A stretch of DNA of 64,000 nt. It comes from Chryseobacterium wanjuense. GTDB lineage: Bacteria; Bacteroidota; Bacteroidia; Flavobacteriales; Weeksellaceae. Position numbers and translations under genes: made by a program. This document shows, in pieces, positions 33,073 through 40,421 of this stretch. Each line of letters begins with the position of its first letter. Position 1 is the stretch's first letter. The stretch lies in the NCBI RefSeq assembly GCF_900111495.1, contig NZ_FOIU01000001.1, positions 2,232,001-2,296,000 of the forward strand, written 5' to 3'. The notes beneath the pieces were generated by a model. That model searched no databases. It was not told the DNA's origin and saw only the letters and a program-made list of their open reading frames with translations.

Positions 33073-34064
33073 TAAAATTTTAAATCTATTTTTTCGCTTC
33101 CTTCCGTGATTTCTCCGATCTCGTAAGCATCATCCAGAAGGTGTAGAACTTTTTCTGCATGTTCTGCATCTACTACAACGATCATTCCGACACCCATGTT
33201 GAATGTTCCGAACATCTCTTCACGAGCTACACCGCCTCTTTTTTCCAACTCCAGCATGATGCTTGGAATTTTAATTTTTGATGCATCGATGGAAGCACAT
33301 AATCCGTCAGCGATAATTCTTGGAATGTTTTCATACAATCCACCGCCTGTGATGTGAGCAATTCCTGCTACTTGCACCTCATCAAGGATTTTGTGAATGT
33401 CTTTATAATATAATCTTGTAGGAACTAAAAGTGTTTCGTACAAAGGTTTTCCTTCGAATTCTTCTTCAAAATCCGGGAATACTTTTCTTACCAAAGAGAA
33501 TCCGTTTGAATGGAAACCTGAACTTGGCAACGCGATGATTTTGTCCCCTTTTTTAATTTTAGAACCATCAATAATCTGGTCTTTTTCTACGATACCAACG
33601 CAGAATCCGGCAACATCATAATCTCCAGGCTGGTACATTCCCGGCATTTCGGCAGTTTCTCCACCGATCAGTGCGCAATTGTTGTCTTTACAAGCCGCTA
33701 CCATTCCTAGAACGATCTCAGCAGCGATTTCAGAATCTAATTTTCCGCAAGCCAAATAATCTAAAAAGAACAATGGTTTTGCACCGTGACAAAGAATGTC
33801 ATTCGCACACATCGCGAAACAATCTACCCCGATAGAATCGTATTTTTTTGAGTCTAAAGCTACTTTCAGTTTCGTTCCCACTCCATCGGTTCCTGAAACC
33901 AAAACAGGATTTTTGTATCCTCCGATTTCATAGAAAGCTCCAAAACTTCCCAAATGATTCAATACATTGGAATTGTGCGTTTCTCCAACTGCTTTTTTGA
34001 TCTTGTCAACGGTTTTGTATCCTTCTTCTTTGTCTACTCCTGCTGATTTGTAAGTGTTGCTCAT
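33072..34064 (-). CDS. purM: Phosphoribosylformylglycinamidine cyclo-ligase (AIR synthetase)
   Basis: 330 residues. PurM closes the imidazole ring of the purine precursor using ATP. Motifs: SAGVDKEEGYKTVDKIK, VLVSGTDGVGTKLKVAL, DCFAMCANDILCHGAKPLFFLDY, LIGGETAEMPGMY and LPSSGFHSNGFSLVRKVF. First purine gene of the minus-strand series. A TAAATTTG element about 107 bp upstream is the likely promoter, lying just beyond the terminator of the mini-gene at 34224-34298. Confidence 0.97.
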   Translation of the reverse strand: MSNTYKSAGVDKEEGYKTVDKIKKAVGETHNSNVLNHLGSFGAFYEIGGYKNPVLVSGTDGVGTKLKVALDSKKYDSIGVDCFAMCANDILCHGAKPLFFLDYLACGKLDSEIAAEIVLGMVAACKDNNCALIGGETAEMPGMYQPGDYDVAGFCVGIVEKDQIIDGSKIKKGDKIIALPSSGFHSNGFSLVRKVFPDFEEEFEGKPLYETLLVPTRLYYKDIHKILDEVQVAGIAHITGGGLYENIPRIIADGLCASIDASKIKIPSIMLELEKRGGVAREEMFGTFNMGVGMIVVVDAEHAEKVLHLLDDAYEIGEITEGSEKIDLKF

Positions 34065-34170
34065 AATATTTTTAAATAATCTAGCAATGTATCACTCTAA
34101 CAATGTAACAATGTTTTCAACTGGTAAATTGGTACATTGATAAATTGGTACATTTATTTTGTTTTTTATT

Positions 34171-34178
34171 CAAATTTA
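34171..34178 (-). promoter_or_regulatory. Candidate -7 promoter element for purM
   Basis: Minus-strand TAAATTTG, just downstream of the mini-gene terminator and 106 nt before the purM ATG. The leader in between contains repeated ACAATGT/TACATTG and AAATTGGTACA strings. Confidence 0.5.
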
Positions 34179-34184
34179 GAAAAC

Positions 34185-34216
34185 AAAAAAGCCGACAATC
34201 TTGGTAGATTATCGGC
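34185..34216 (-). terminator. Terminator of the mini-gene upstream of purM
   Basis: On the minus strand GCCGATAATCT and AGATTGTCGGC pair (11 bp, one mismatch) around a 4-nt loop, followed by TTTTTTG. It lies 7 bp after the stop of the 24-codon ORF. Confidence 0.75.
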
Positions 34217-34223
34217 CGTTATT

Positions 34224-34298
34224 TTATCTCAGAATTTCAGAGCCCACAATATTCCCTTTCTTGGAAAAATGTTGATTGTAAGAGGTCTGAATTTTCAT
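34224..34298 (-). CDS. Putative 24-residue ORF with its own promoter and terminator
   Basis: The ORF reads MKIQTSYNQHFSKKGNIVGS then EILR and a TAA stop. It is preceded by an A-rich leader (AGAAAAAAG just before the ATG) and a TATCTTTG element at 34313-34320, about 15 nt upstream of the ATG, and followed by an intrinsic terminator at 34185-34216. The peptide has no membrane segment, is basic and has no recognised motif. The arrangement is that of a complete short gene of about 120 nt. It could be a small protein, a small RNA in which the ORF is accidental, or a leader/attenuator for purM read-through. Coding is not proven. Confidence 0.45.
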   Translation of the reverse strand: MKIQTSYNQHFSKKGNIVGSEILR

Positions 34299-34312
34299 CT
34301 TTTTTCTTTTTG

Positions 34313-34320
34313 CAAAGATA
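34313..34320 (-). promoter_or_regulatory. Candidate -7 promoter element of the mini-gene
   Basis: Minus-strand TATCTTTG, 14 nt before the ATG at 34298 and 24 bp after the stop of the FMN reductase gene. Confidence 0.55.
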
Positions 34321-34344
34321 TTAATTTTAAATTAATATTCAAAT

Positions 34345-34896
34345 CTATTTTTCAAGGATAGATTCGATGGCAGAAATTTTCTTGATTTTCTCTCTTAATT
34401 CGTTGTCTTTCTCTTCATTAGAAATTTTTTGAGCCGATTTATCAAAATTATCATTGAAGAAAGGAAGAGAAAAAGTTTCTACAATATTTCCACCGTGAAG
34501 AGGGAAACGCTTCGTAGCCGCTTCCAAAACTCCTGCTCCACCTCTACCTCCCGGAGCTGCAGACATAAGTAACATCGGAACTTCATTCCACACCGCTCTG
34601 TCTTTGATTCTGGATACCCAATCGAACACATTTTTGAATGCCGTTGAGTACGTTCCGTTGTGTTCCGGTAAGGAAACCAACAGTAAATTGGCTCCGTCAA
34701 TTTTCGCTGCAAAGTCTTTTGCTTCCTGAGGAACTCCATCCGTTACTTCTCTTTCGTGCTTGTAAATTGGCATTTCGAAAGGATTTAAATCGATCACTTC
34801 TACTTCTGCATTTTCAAAAATGGATGCAGCGTACGTAACTAGGTGCTTATTCATCGAAGATTCGGAATTGGTTCCTGCTATTGCTAAAATTTTCAT
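34345..34896 (-). CDS. NADPH-dependent FMN reductase family protein
   Basis: 183 residues with a flavodoxin-like fold. MKILAIAGTNSESSMNKHLV is the FMN phosphate-binding loop, LLVSLPEHNGTYSTAFKNVFDW carries the PEYN-type motif (here PEHNG) of this family, and SAAPGGRGGAGV follows. Such enzymes reduce flavins, quinones or azo compounds with NAD(P)H in the cytoplasm. No partner gene is adjacent. Confidence 0.9.
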   Translation of the reverse strand: MKILAIAGTNSESSMNKHLVTYAASIFENAEVEVIDLNPFEMPIYKHEREVTDGVPQEAKDFAAKIDGANLLLVSLPEHNGTYSTAFKNVFDWVSRIKDRAVWNEVPMLLMSAAPGGRGGAGVLEAATKRFPLHGGNIVETFSLPFFNDNFDKSAQKISNEEKDNELREKIKKISAIESILEK

Positions 34897-35018
34897 TGTT
34901 TTCTATCTATTTTAAAGTAAGTTATTTTTAATTGTTGACACAAATATCGGGAAGATTTTTCTATTGACAAGTTCTTTATTTTTTTTGTTCGAAGGTGTTT
35001 TTATTAAGTTTCTGTTTT

Positions 35019-35078
35019 AACCACCCCGTCAAAAATTCTTTCCGAATTTTCGCCACCTCTCCTGAGGAGGGGAATTTT
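35019..35078 (+). repeat. Twin-hairpin ACCACCCCGTC repeat, copy R3
   Basis: AACCACCCCGTCAAAAATTC, hairpin AAAATTC-TTTCC-GAATTTT, then GCCACCTCTCCTGAGGAGGGG. More diverged than R1 and R2 in the second hairpin loop. Confidence 0.7.
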
Positions 35079-35109
35079 ACTCTGCGAAATTGTACTGCTA
35101 AGTTCTTGA

Positions 35110-35838
35110 TTATTTTAAATATGAAGGTAACTCCATTGGGACTTCCATTAAAAGGATTTCTGCGTCTTCGATGGCTTCGATGTTGAAGCTTTGGGTATCC
35201 CAGATTCCTAATCCGTCTCTTTCGTTTAAAATCCTGTCGCCCACTTTTGCACTTCCTTTTAATACAAAAACATACACGCCATTTCCTTTTTTGTTGAGCG
35301 TATAGTTTTTACCGTTTCCCTTGGTGAAATTAGCCAAATTAAACCAAGCATCCTGATGAATCCAAACGCCGTCATCATTTTTATTTGGAGATAAAATCTG
35401 TTGAAATCCGTTGATTTTTTCACCTTCTTTAATGCTTTTCTGGTCATATCTTGGCTCTACACCAGCTTCTCTTGGGAAAATCCAGATTTGTAAGAATTTT
35501 ACAGCCTGATCTTTATTATTGTTGTATTCGCTGTGCATCACACCGGTTCCCGCACTCATCACCTGAATTTCTCCTTTTCTAATAACCGCCGTTGTTCCCA
35601 TCGAATCTTTGTGCTCCAAATCACCTTCCAACGGGATGGAAATAATTTCCATATCTCTGTGAGGGTGTGTTCCGAAGCCCATTCCCTGAGTAACGGTATC
35701 GTCGTTCAAAACTCTCAGTACTCCGAAATGAGTTCTTTCATTGTTCTGATAATTGGCAAAACTGAATGTATGGTAACTGTCTAACCAACCGTGATTGGCG
35801 TGACCTCTTGTATCTGCTTTATGATATACTGTTTTCAT
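35110..35838 (-). CDS. Pirin family protein
   Basis: 242 residues from the ATG at 35838; the frame extends upstream but that part lies before the promoter element and looks non-coding. Two cupin domains: the N-terminal one has GTHPHRDMEIIS and VMSAGTGVMHSE, giving the His-His-His-Glu metal set of pirins. Bacterial pirins such as YhhW oxidise quercetin-like flavonols; others act as redox-sensitive regulators of partner enzymes. Substrate unknown. Single gene with promoter TACATTTG 19 bp upstream. Confidence 0.93.
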   Translation of the reverse strand: MKTVYHKADTRGHANHGWLDSYHTFSFANYQNNERTHFGVLRVLNDDTVTQGMGFGTHPHRDMEIISIPLEGDLEHKDSMGTTAVIRKGEIQVMSAGTGVMHSEYNNNKDQAVKFLQIWIFPREAGVEPRYDQKSIKEGEKINGFQQILSPNKNDDGVWIHQDAWFNLANFTKGNGKNYTLNKKGNGVYVFVLKGSAKVGDRILNERDGLGIWDTQSFNIEAIEDAEILLMEVPMELPSYLK

Positions 35839-35857
35839 ATTGTGATTATTTATGGTA

Positions 35858-35865
35858 CAAATGTA
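35858..35865 (-). promoter_or_regulatory. -7 promoter element of the pirin gene
   Basis: Minus-strand TACATTTG fits TAnnTTTG and lies 19 nt before the pirin ATG. Confidence 0.6.
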
Positions 35866-35967
35866 CGGCTTGCAGCGGCGGGAAATGTTGATGTAAGGTA
35901 AGAAAGGTTTTAGTTTTTGGGTTTTTTGTTTAAAGTTTTTTAAGCATTTATTAAAATTAAGCGTTTC

Positions 35968-36085
35968 GTTTGTCATCCTGGAAGGATCTAGACTATGCTT
36001 TTATTGTATTGTTGAGATCCTTTTTAGGATGACAAATGTTGTGAAATTGTTTATGTTGAGATTGCTTCGCTTTGCTCGCAATGAC
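35968..36085. repeat. Two dispersed repeats in the pirin-hxlR gap
   Basis: TTTGTCATCCTGGAAGGATC ... GAGATCCTTTTTAGGATGACAAA (35968-36037) is an inverted repeat with pairing ends. It is followed by TTGAGATTGCTTCGCTTTGC with TCGCAATGAC (36056-36085). Both recur elsewhere. The 446-bp gap 35839-36284 holds these, structured repeat C and the pirin promoter, and no gene. Confidence 0.65.
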
Positions 36086-36112
36086 GAATGGTGAAATTAC
36101 CAACTGCGACCC

Positions 36113-36219
36113 TAGCCCCGATAAAAACGGTTACCCCGCAACGATGTTGGAGAGTTGGAGGGTTTGGTGTGGGAAAGCGATGGCGTGAGGAGTATGAGTG
36201 GATAGCGGGAAATAGCTCC
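36113..36219. repeat. Structured TAGCCC-GAT repeat, copy C (second subfamily)
   Basis: Begins TAGCCCCGATAAAAACGG and ends AGTGGATAGCGGGAAATAGC TCC. The middle differs from copies A and B and instead resembles copy D (GTTGGA ... GGCGTGAGGAGTATGAGTGG). CCCG near the 5' end can pair with CGGG near the 3' end. Confidence 0.65.
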
Positions 36220-36284
36220 TGAAAATAGGTAATGGGTAATGGGCAATAGATTCTCCGCTTCTTCTGAATGACAGCGTGAAAGGC

Positions 36285-36680
36285 TTATTTGCCAACAATC
36301 TCATCTATTTGTTGACCATTCTCAGCTTCCGAAGGGCTTCCGAAAATATGTTTCCTGTGATTTTCTCCCCAGTTTTTTAAAGATTCTACGACAGGGTGCA
36401 ATGTTTTGGTGTGATCTGTAGGATAATATTCTATGCTCACGGGATAGGTATCTTTCACCACTCTTTCTACCAAGCCATTTTGTTCGAGTTCTTTTAATTC
36501 TTTGGCTAAAACTTTTGAGGTCAGCTTCGGAATGCTTCTTTCGATTTCGGTGAAACGTTTGTTTCCATGGTTTAATGAAATGATAATCTGCAATTTCCAC
36601 TTCCCGTTGATAACATCTAATGTATCGCGGACAGGTTTTAAGGCCTGCATACAGTCTTTATGATTATGTTGTTTTTCCAT
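36285..36680 (-). CDS. HxlR family regulator, divergent from azoR
   Basis: 131 residues from the ATG at 36680 (a GTG two codons upstream is possible). Features: early Cys (NHKDCMQALKPVRDTLDVI), INGKWKLQIIISL, GNKRFTEIERSIPKLTSKVLAKEL as the recognition region, and the wing LVERVVKDTYPVSIEYYPTDH. HxlR members beside azoreductases (YodB-like) repress them and are relieved by quinones or diamide reacting with the Cys. The shared 86-bp intergenic region carries a palindrome at 36707-36720. Confidence 0.9.
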   Translation of the reverse strand: MEKQHNHKDCMQALKPVRDTLDVINGKWKLQIIISLNHGNKRFTEIERSIPKLTSKVLAKELKELEQNGLVERVVKDTYPVSIEYYPTDHTKTLHPVVESLKNWGENHRKHIFGSPSEAENGQQIDEIVGK

Positions 36681-36706
36681 TTTCACTTTCCTTTAGGTAA
36701 CTACTA

Positions 36707-36720
36707 TACTTTGGAAAGTA
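36707..36720. promoter_or_regulatory. Operator candidate in the hxlR-azoR divergent region
   Basis: TACTTTGGAAAGTA is a 6+6-bp inverted repeat around GG. The wider region has ACTTTCC (36685-36691) mirrored by GGAAAGT (36713-36719). It lies 9 bp upstream of the azoR -7 element, where a repressor would block transcription. Confidence 0.6.
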
Positions 36721-36729
36721 AATTTACAA

Positions 36730-36737
36730 TAATTTTG
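36730..36737 (+). promoter_or_regulatory. -7 promoter element of azoR
   Basis: TAATTTTG matches TAnnTTTG, 29 nt before the ATG. A CTTTGG at 36709-36714 could serve as the -33 element and overlaps the operator candidate. Confidence 0.55.
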
Positions 36738-36766
36738 TCATACTTAAAAATAAAAAATTAAACAAA

Positions 36767-37363
36767 ATGGCAAACATTTTAAATATCAAAACAAGCATTA
36801 CGGGAGAAAATTCTGTAAGCAACCAGCTTTCTCAGGCTGTTATTAATCAATTATTGGAAAAAAATCCTGAGAGTAAAGTGGTGGTTCGTGATTTGGCTTT
36901 AGAACCGATTCCTCATCTGGAAATCCATCATTTTAATGCTTCGAGACTTACAGATGAGGAAAGAAGTGAGGAACAAAAAGAAGCTTCCAAACACTCTGAT
37001 CAGTCATTAAAAGAAATTCAGGAAGCAGATATTATTGTGATTGGCGTGCCTTTCTACAACTTCACTTTTCCATCGACTTTGAAATCTTGGATCGACAGTA
37101 TTTCGGTAGCCGGAAAAACTTTTTCGTACGCAGACGGAACCCCAAAAGGACTTCTGGAAAACAAAAAAATATATCTGAATGTTGCTGCCGGAGGAGTGTA
37201 TGAGAATGGTCTTATTGAAAATATGGAGCATTATTTAAGAACGTTATTCGGATTTATCGGAATTACGGATGTTGAAGTTTTCATCTCTCAGGGTACGATG
37301 GTTCCTCAGCTTAAAGAAGAAAATTTCTCGAAAGCGGTGGCGAAAATTGAAGAATTAGTTTAA
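36767..37363 (+). CDS. azoR: FMN-dependent NADH:quinone/azo oxidoreductase
   Basis: 198 residues, usual AzoR size. Flavodoxin-like fold with NILNIKTSITGENSVSNQLS (phosphate loop), VIGVPFYNFTFPSTLKSWID (the P-x-YNF motif) and a C-terminal NVAAGGVYENG loop. AzoR reduces quinones and azo dyes by two electrons, avoiding semiquinone stress. Divergent from an HxlR regulator, which very likely controls it. Confidence 0.93.
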   Translation: MANILNIKTSITGENSVSNQLSQAVINQLLEKNPESKVVVRDLALEPIPHLEIHHFNASRLTDEERSEEQKEASKHSDQSLKEIQEADIIVIGVPFYNFTFPSTLKSWIDSISVAGKTFSYADGTPKGLLENKKIYLNVAAGGVYENGLIENMEHYLRTLFGFIGITDVEVFISQGTMVPQLKEENFSKAVAKIEELV

Positions 37364-37375
37364 ATAAAAATTTAT

Positions 37376-37417
37376 TTTAACCACAAAAGATTAACTTGAA
37401 TGTCTTTTGTGGTTAAA
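37376..37417. terminator. Bidirectional terminator between azoR and the MFS gene
   Basis: TTTAACCACAAAAGA (37376-37390) pairs perfectly over 15 bp with TCTTTTGTGGTTAAA (37403-37417) around a 12-nt loop, followed by a T-run. The arm TTTAACCACAAAAG also occurs singly near 1241 and 15860. Confidence 0.8.
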
Positions 37418-37420
37418 TTT

Positions 37421-38587
37421 TTAAAAGGCTTCTTTTATTTTAGAATTTCTCTTTAAAAAGAAAAGTAAAATGCAAATGAGGATCATACAGACTATAAGAA
37501 ATTGAAAAATCATGTTGGTTTGATTAGAAAAATTCCCCAGAACATTGGTGATAATTCCTGTTCCGATTTGGTTGGCTGCCATCAAAAATCCGGACACCAA
37601 AACAGATAACGTGGGAAATTCTACTGTTCCCCAACCGATTGATCCCGGAAATATGCTTCCCATGAAAAATCCGATCAGAAACATCATTAATACAATGAGA
37701 CTTATGTTTGGATAAATTAATAAAGATAAAAGCAATCCCGCGACAATTAAAGGAGAGAAAAGGAATAAGTAAGACAAGTCGTTATTTTTTGAGAAAATCC
37801 CGAAAAGTAAACGGTTCAAGGCAATCCCACCCCAGAATAAAGACAATCCCAAACTCGCTTTATTATTGTCTAATCCTTGATTTTTGAGAATTATTGCTCC
37901 AAAACTTCCGAAAGTACCTTCAATAAAGCCGTACAAAACGATTGCAGTAAAGAAAATCCACAATTTTGACGGAATTTTAAAATGCTTGGGAAGTTCAAAA
38001 AATGTCCCTTTTTCCAGTTTTAAAAATAAAAACAGGATAAAAATTATCGAAACTAAGACAAAAATACTTGCGGGAACGTACATCCAATTGTTGACGTTTC
38101 CTATCAAATTCATCATCAGTGGGGATGTGGAAGTTCCCAGACCAACCAAAAACTGTAAGATTAAAATTGCAGAAGATTTATCTTTTTCAAATAAACTGGC
38201 AGCCAAAGGATTCAAAGTCGTAATGGAAAGCCCAAAACCCGATCCTGTAAATGCTACTAAAACCATTAATACCGGGAAGAGCAAAGATTGATCATTCATG
38301 AAAAACTGAAGCATCCACAACAGTCCTGTTGAAATGATCATTAATAATAATCCTACTACTAAAACGATTTTCGAGCCCCATTTATTCACCAAAAACGGCG
38401 CTCCCAAACATGAAATTATAATACAAATCACTTGCGGAATGAATAAATTTCCAAACTGTGATGAAGAAAGCTCAAAAAGCGAAGCATCTGTAAAAGCAGT
38501 TCCCAAAGCTGGAAACACAACAAAATTAACTCCCGTAAAGAAAGCTGATAAAAAGATAATAACGATTTGGACTATTCTGGAATTCAC
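37421..38587 (-). CDS. MFS transporter coupled to a GMC oxidoreductase gene
   Basis: 388 residues, about 12 membrane helices. The loop after helix 2 (LVNKWGSKIVLVVG) fits the MFS motif A region loosely. The start is GTG at 38587, overlapping the GMC stop as GTGA, so translation is probably coupled. Substrate is unknown; the coupling suggests it moves the substrate or product of the oxidoreductase, for instance a sugar, sugar acid or polyol. The later part holds FFMGSIFPGSIGWG, seen in sugar-type MFS proteins. Confidence 0.85.
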   Translation of the reverse strand: MNSRIVQIVIIFLSAFFTGVNFVVFPALGTAFTDASLFELSSSQFGNLFIPQVICIIISCLGAPFLVNKWGSKIVLVVGLLLMIISTGLLWMLQFFMNDQSLLFPVLMVLVAFTGSGFGLSITTLNPLAASLFEKDKSSAILILQFLVGLGTSTSPLMMNLIGNVNNWMYVPASIFVLVSIIFILFLFLKLEKGTFFELPKHFKIPSKLWIFFTAIVLYGFIEGTFGSFGAIILKNQGLDNNKASLGLSLFWGGIALNRLLFGIFSKNNDLSYLFLFSPLIVAGLLLSLLIYPNISLIVLMMFLIGFFMGSIFPGSIGWGTVEFPTLSVLVSGFLMAANQIGTGIITNVLGNFSNQTNMIFQFLIVCMILICILLFFLKRNSKIKEAF

Positions 38588-40119
38588 GATGGTAAAACAT
38601 TCTTTTTAAGATGATCTCCCACTCTGAGAGCCATCGCGATAATGGTAAGTGCAGGATTCACCGCACCGCTCGAAACAAAAAACCCTCCGTCTACGATATA
38701 AAGATTTTCCAGATCATGAGCTTTGCAATGGATGTCTACCACAGAATTTTCCGGATCAACACCCATTTTTGTGGTTCCGTTTTGATGCGCCGGAGACGCA
38801 ATACTCATTCCTTTGCTGAAATAAATGCCTTTAAACCAGAAAGAATGAAATTTACCTGATGCTTTTAAAGCTTTTATTAATTCATGCTTGAGCAGCTCGT
38901 GCCCTTCTTCATTATTCGGAGTATAGCTGATTTTAATTTGTCCGTTTTCCTCCACTGTCACCCTGTTTTCGGGATCAGGAAGATCTTCTGAAGTCAGCCA
39001 GAAATCTACGGCATGCTTTGCCATTAGTTCGAAAGTAAAGCCGGGCGCCGGAACCGGACTATCTGCTTCAATCTGAAATTCATCCGACTTCCCCAACAAC
39101 TGGATATGCCCCAAAGGAAACTCATATTCTCCACCTGCCCGATAAAAATCATTGATTCCGAAAGTTTTTCCAAATTTTGTATAATTAGGTTCCGTGAATA
39201 ATGCTACCATAGCAGAATTCTGGTGAAACATATAATTTCTTCCCACCTGATCCGAAGAATTGGCAAGACCATTCGGGAATTTTTCATTTTTACTCTGAAG
39301 AAGTATTGCGGCAGAATTGATGGCTCCTGCGGAAAGAATTACCAGATTTCCTACAAGATTTTTTGTTTCACCCTCATGTTCTACAACCACTTCAGAAATT
39401 CTCGTTCCCGATTCATCGGTATTTAATTTTATAACTTTTGTATTAAGCATCAATTCTACATTGGGATATTCCAACGCTTTTGCCAGCGAGCAAAGGTGCG
39501 CATCCGCCTTTCGTTCCGCCGCATCCGGAAAACCATCGAAACGGTCTAAAGTATAAGGAGCATTGATTGTCTTATGAGGGGTAAAATTAACACCAATCGG
39601 CAACTCGAAAGGTTTTAATCCATAATCAGTCAGTTCGTCGAAGATCTCCTGAATTCTGGGTTCGTGAGGTAAAGCTTCATAAGGATATGGTTCAGATTCA
39701 TTCGGTTCGGTGGGATCTGATCCTCTTTTTCCGTGAACATGAAACAGTTTTTCCGCTTCCAGATAATATTCTTTTAAATCTTCATATTTAATCGGCCATT
39801 CCGGTGAAATTCCTCCATAATGTTTTATCTTTTTAAAATCATCTTCTCTTAAACGAAAAAGTGCCGCCCCGTAAAATTTGGTGTTTCCGCCTACATTGTA
39901 ATGCATTCCCGGACGAAATTCTTTTCCATATTTATCCAGCCATAATTCTTTTGTGGTATATCTGTTTTTCTGAAAAACCTCAACAGAATTCCAGTTTTCC
40001 TTTTCCACCGGAACATAGTCTCCTCTTTCGATTACCAGAATCTTTTTTCCGGTATCCGCCAGTCGATATGCCATTGTTGCACCTCCTGCTCCGCTTCCTA
40101 TTATGATGATGTCGTACAT
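38584..40119 (-). CDS. GMC family FAD-dependent oxidoreductase
   Basis: 511 residues. FAD-binding YDIIIIGSGAGGATMAYRLA at the N-terminus, IERGDY for the adenosine, NVGGNTKFYGAALFRLREDDF (flavin-attachment type loop), VILSAGAINSAAILL, and the active-site region ASPAHQNGTTKMG with His, then SSGAVNPALTIIAMALRVGDHL. GMC enzymes oxidise alcohols or sugars. The LREDDF and WPIKYEDLKEYYLEAE segments resemble sugar or choline dehydrogenases of membrane-linked type. First gene of a two-gene operon with an MFS transporter. Confidence 0.92.
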   Translation of the reverse strand: MYDIIIIGSGAGGATMAYRLADTGKKILVIERGDYVPVEKENWNSVEVFQKNRYTTKELWLDKYGKEFRPGMHYNVGGNTKFYGAALFRLREDDFKKIKHYGGISPEWPIKYEDLKEYYLEAEKLFHVHGKRGSDPTEPNESEPYPYEALPHEPRIQEIFDELTDYGLKPFELPIGVNFTPHKTINAPYTLDRFDGFPDAAERKADAHLCSLAKALEYPNVELMLNTKVIKLNTDESGTRISEVVVEHEGETKNLVGNLVILSAGAINSAAILLQSKNEKFPNGLANSSDQVGRNYMFHQNSAMVALFTEPNYTKFGKTFGINDFYRAGGEYEFPLGHIQLLGKSDEFQIEADSPVPAPGFTFELMAKHAVDFWLTSEDLPDPENRVTVEENGQIKISYTPNNEEGHELLKHELIKALKASGKFHSFWFKGIYFSKGMSIASPAHQNGTTKMGVDPENSVVDIHCKAHDLENLYIVDGGFFVSSGAVNPALTIIAMALRVGDHLKKNVLPS

Positions 40120-40289
40120 TTTTAAATCTTTATTATATCTAAAATTAAAGATTAAAAGTGATGATCAGCTTAATAAAAAATTAAAATTCAATAGATTGTG
40201 TGAATAGCAATTGAAAAATTGTATTATAAATAATGTAAAATTTTATATCGATAAGTTTTGGAAAAAGCCTCCTTTTAATTAAATAAAAA

Positions 40290-40316
40290 AGCGGACTAAA
40301 GCCCGCTCCTATTGAT
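40290..40316. repeat. GCTAAAGCC-type repeat in the 302-bp gap upstream of the GMC gene
   Basis: AGCGGACTAAAGCCCGCT followed by CCTATTGAT, a diverged copy of the element at 29036-29062 with one mismatch in its stem. The rest of the 40120-40421 gap is AT-rich with no gene recognised. Confidence 0.6.
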
Positions 40317-40359
40317 TTTTCACAGATTTTCAGAATTTGTGTTTAAATATCAGCATAGT

Positions 40360-40387
40360 AAAAGCGAACTCTATTGAATCCGCTTTT
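40360..40387 (-). terminator. Weak terminator after the lipoprotein gene at 40422
   Basis: AAAAGCG (40360-40366) pairs with CGCTTTT (40381-40387), with a partly paired 14-nt loop and an A-rich 3' flank on the minus strand rather than a clean T-run. Confidence 0.4.
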
Positions 40388-40421
40388 TGAATATTTTGAT
40401 TTAAATAAAAGTTAAAAAAAA

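Noticed and set aside
34140-34361. A 74-codon plus-strand open frame downstream of purM
   Set aside because: It reads through the opposite-strand promoter, terminator and mini-gene and has a low-complexity translation; no start context.
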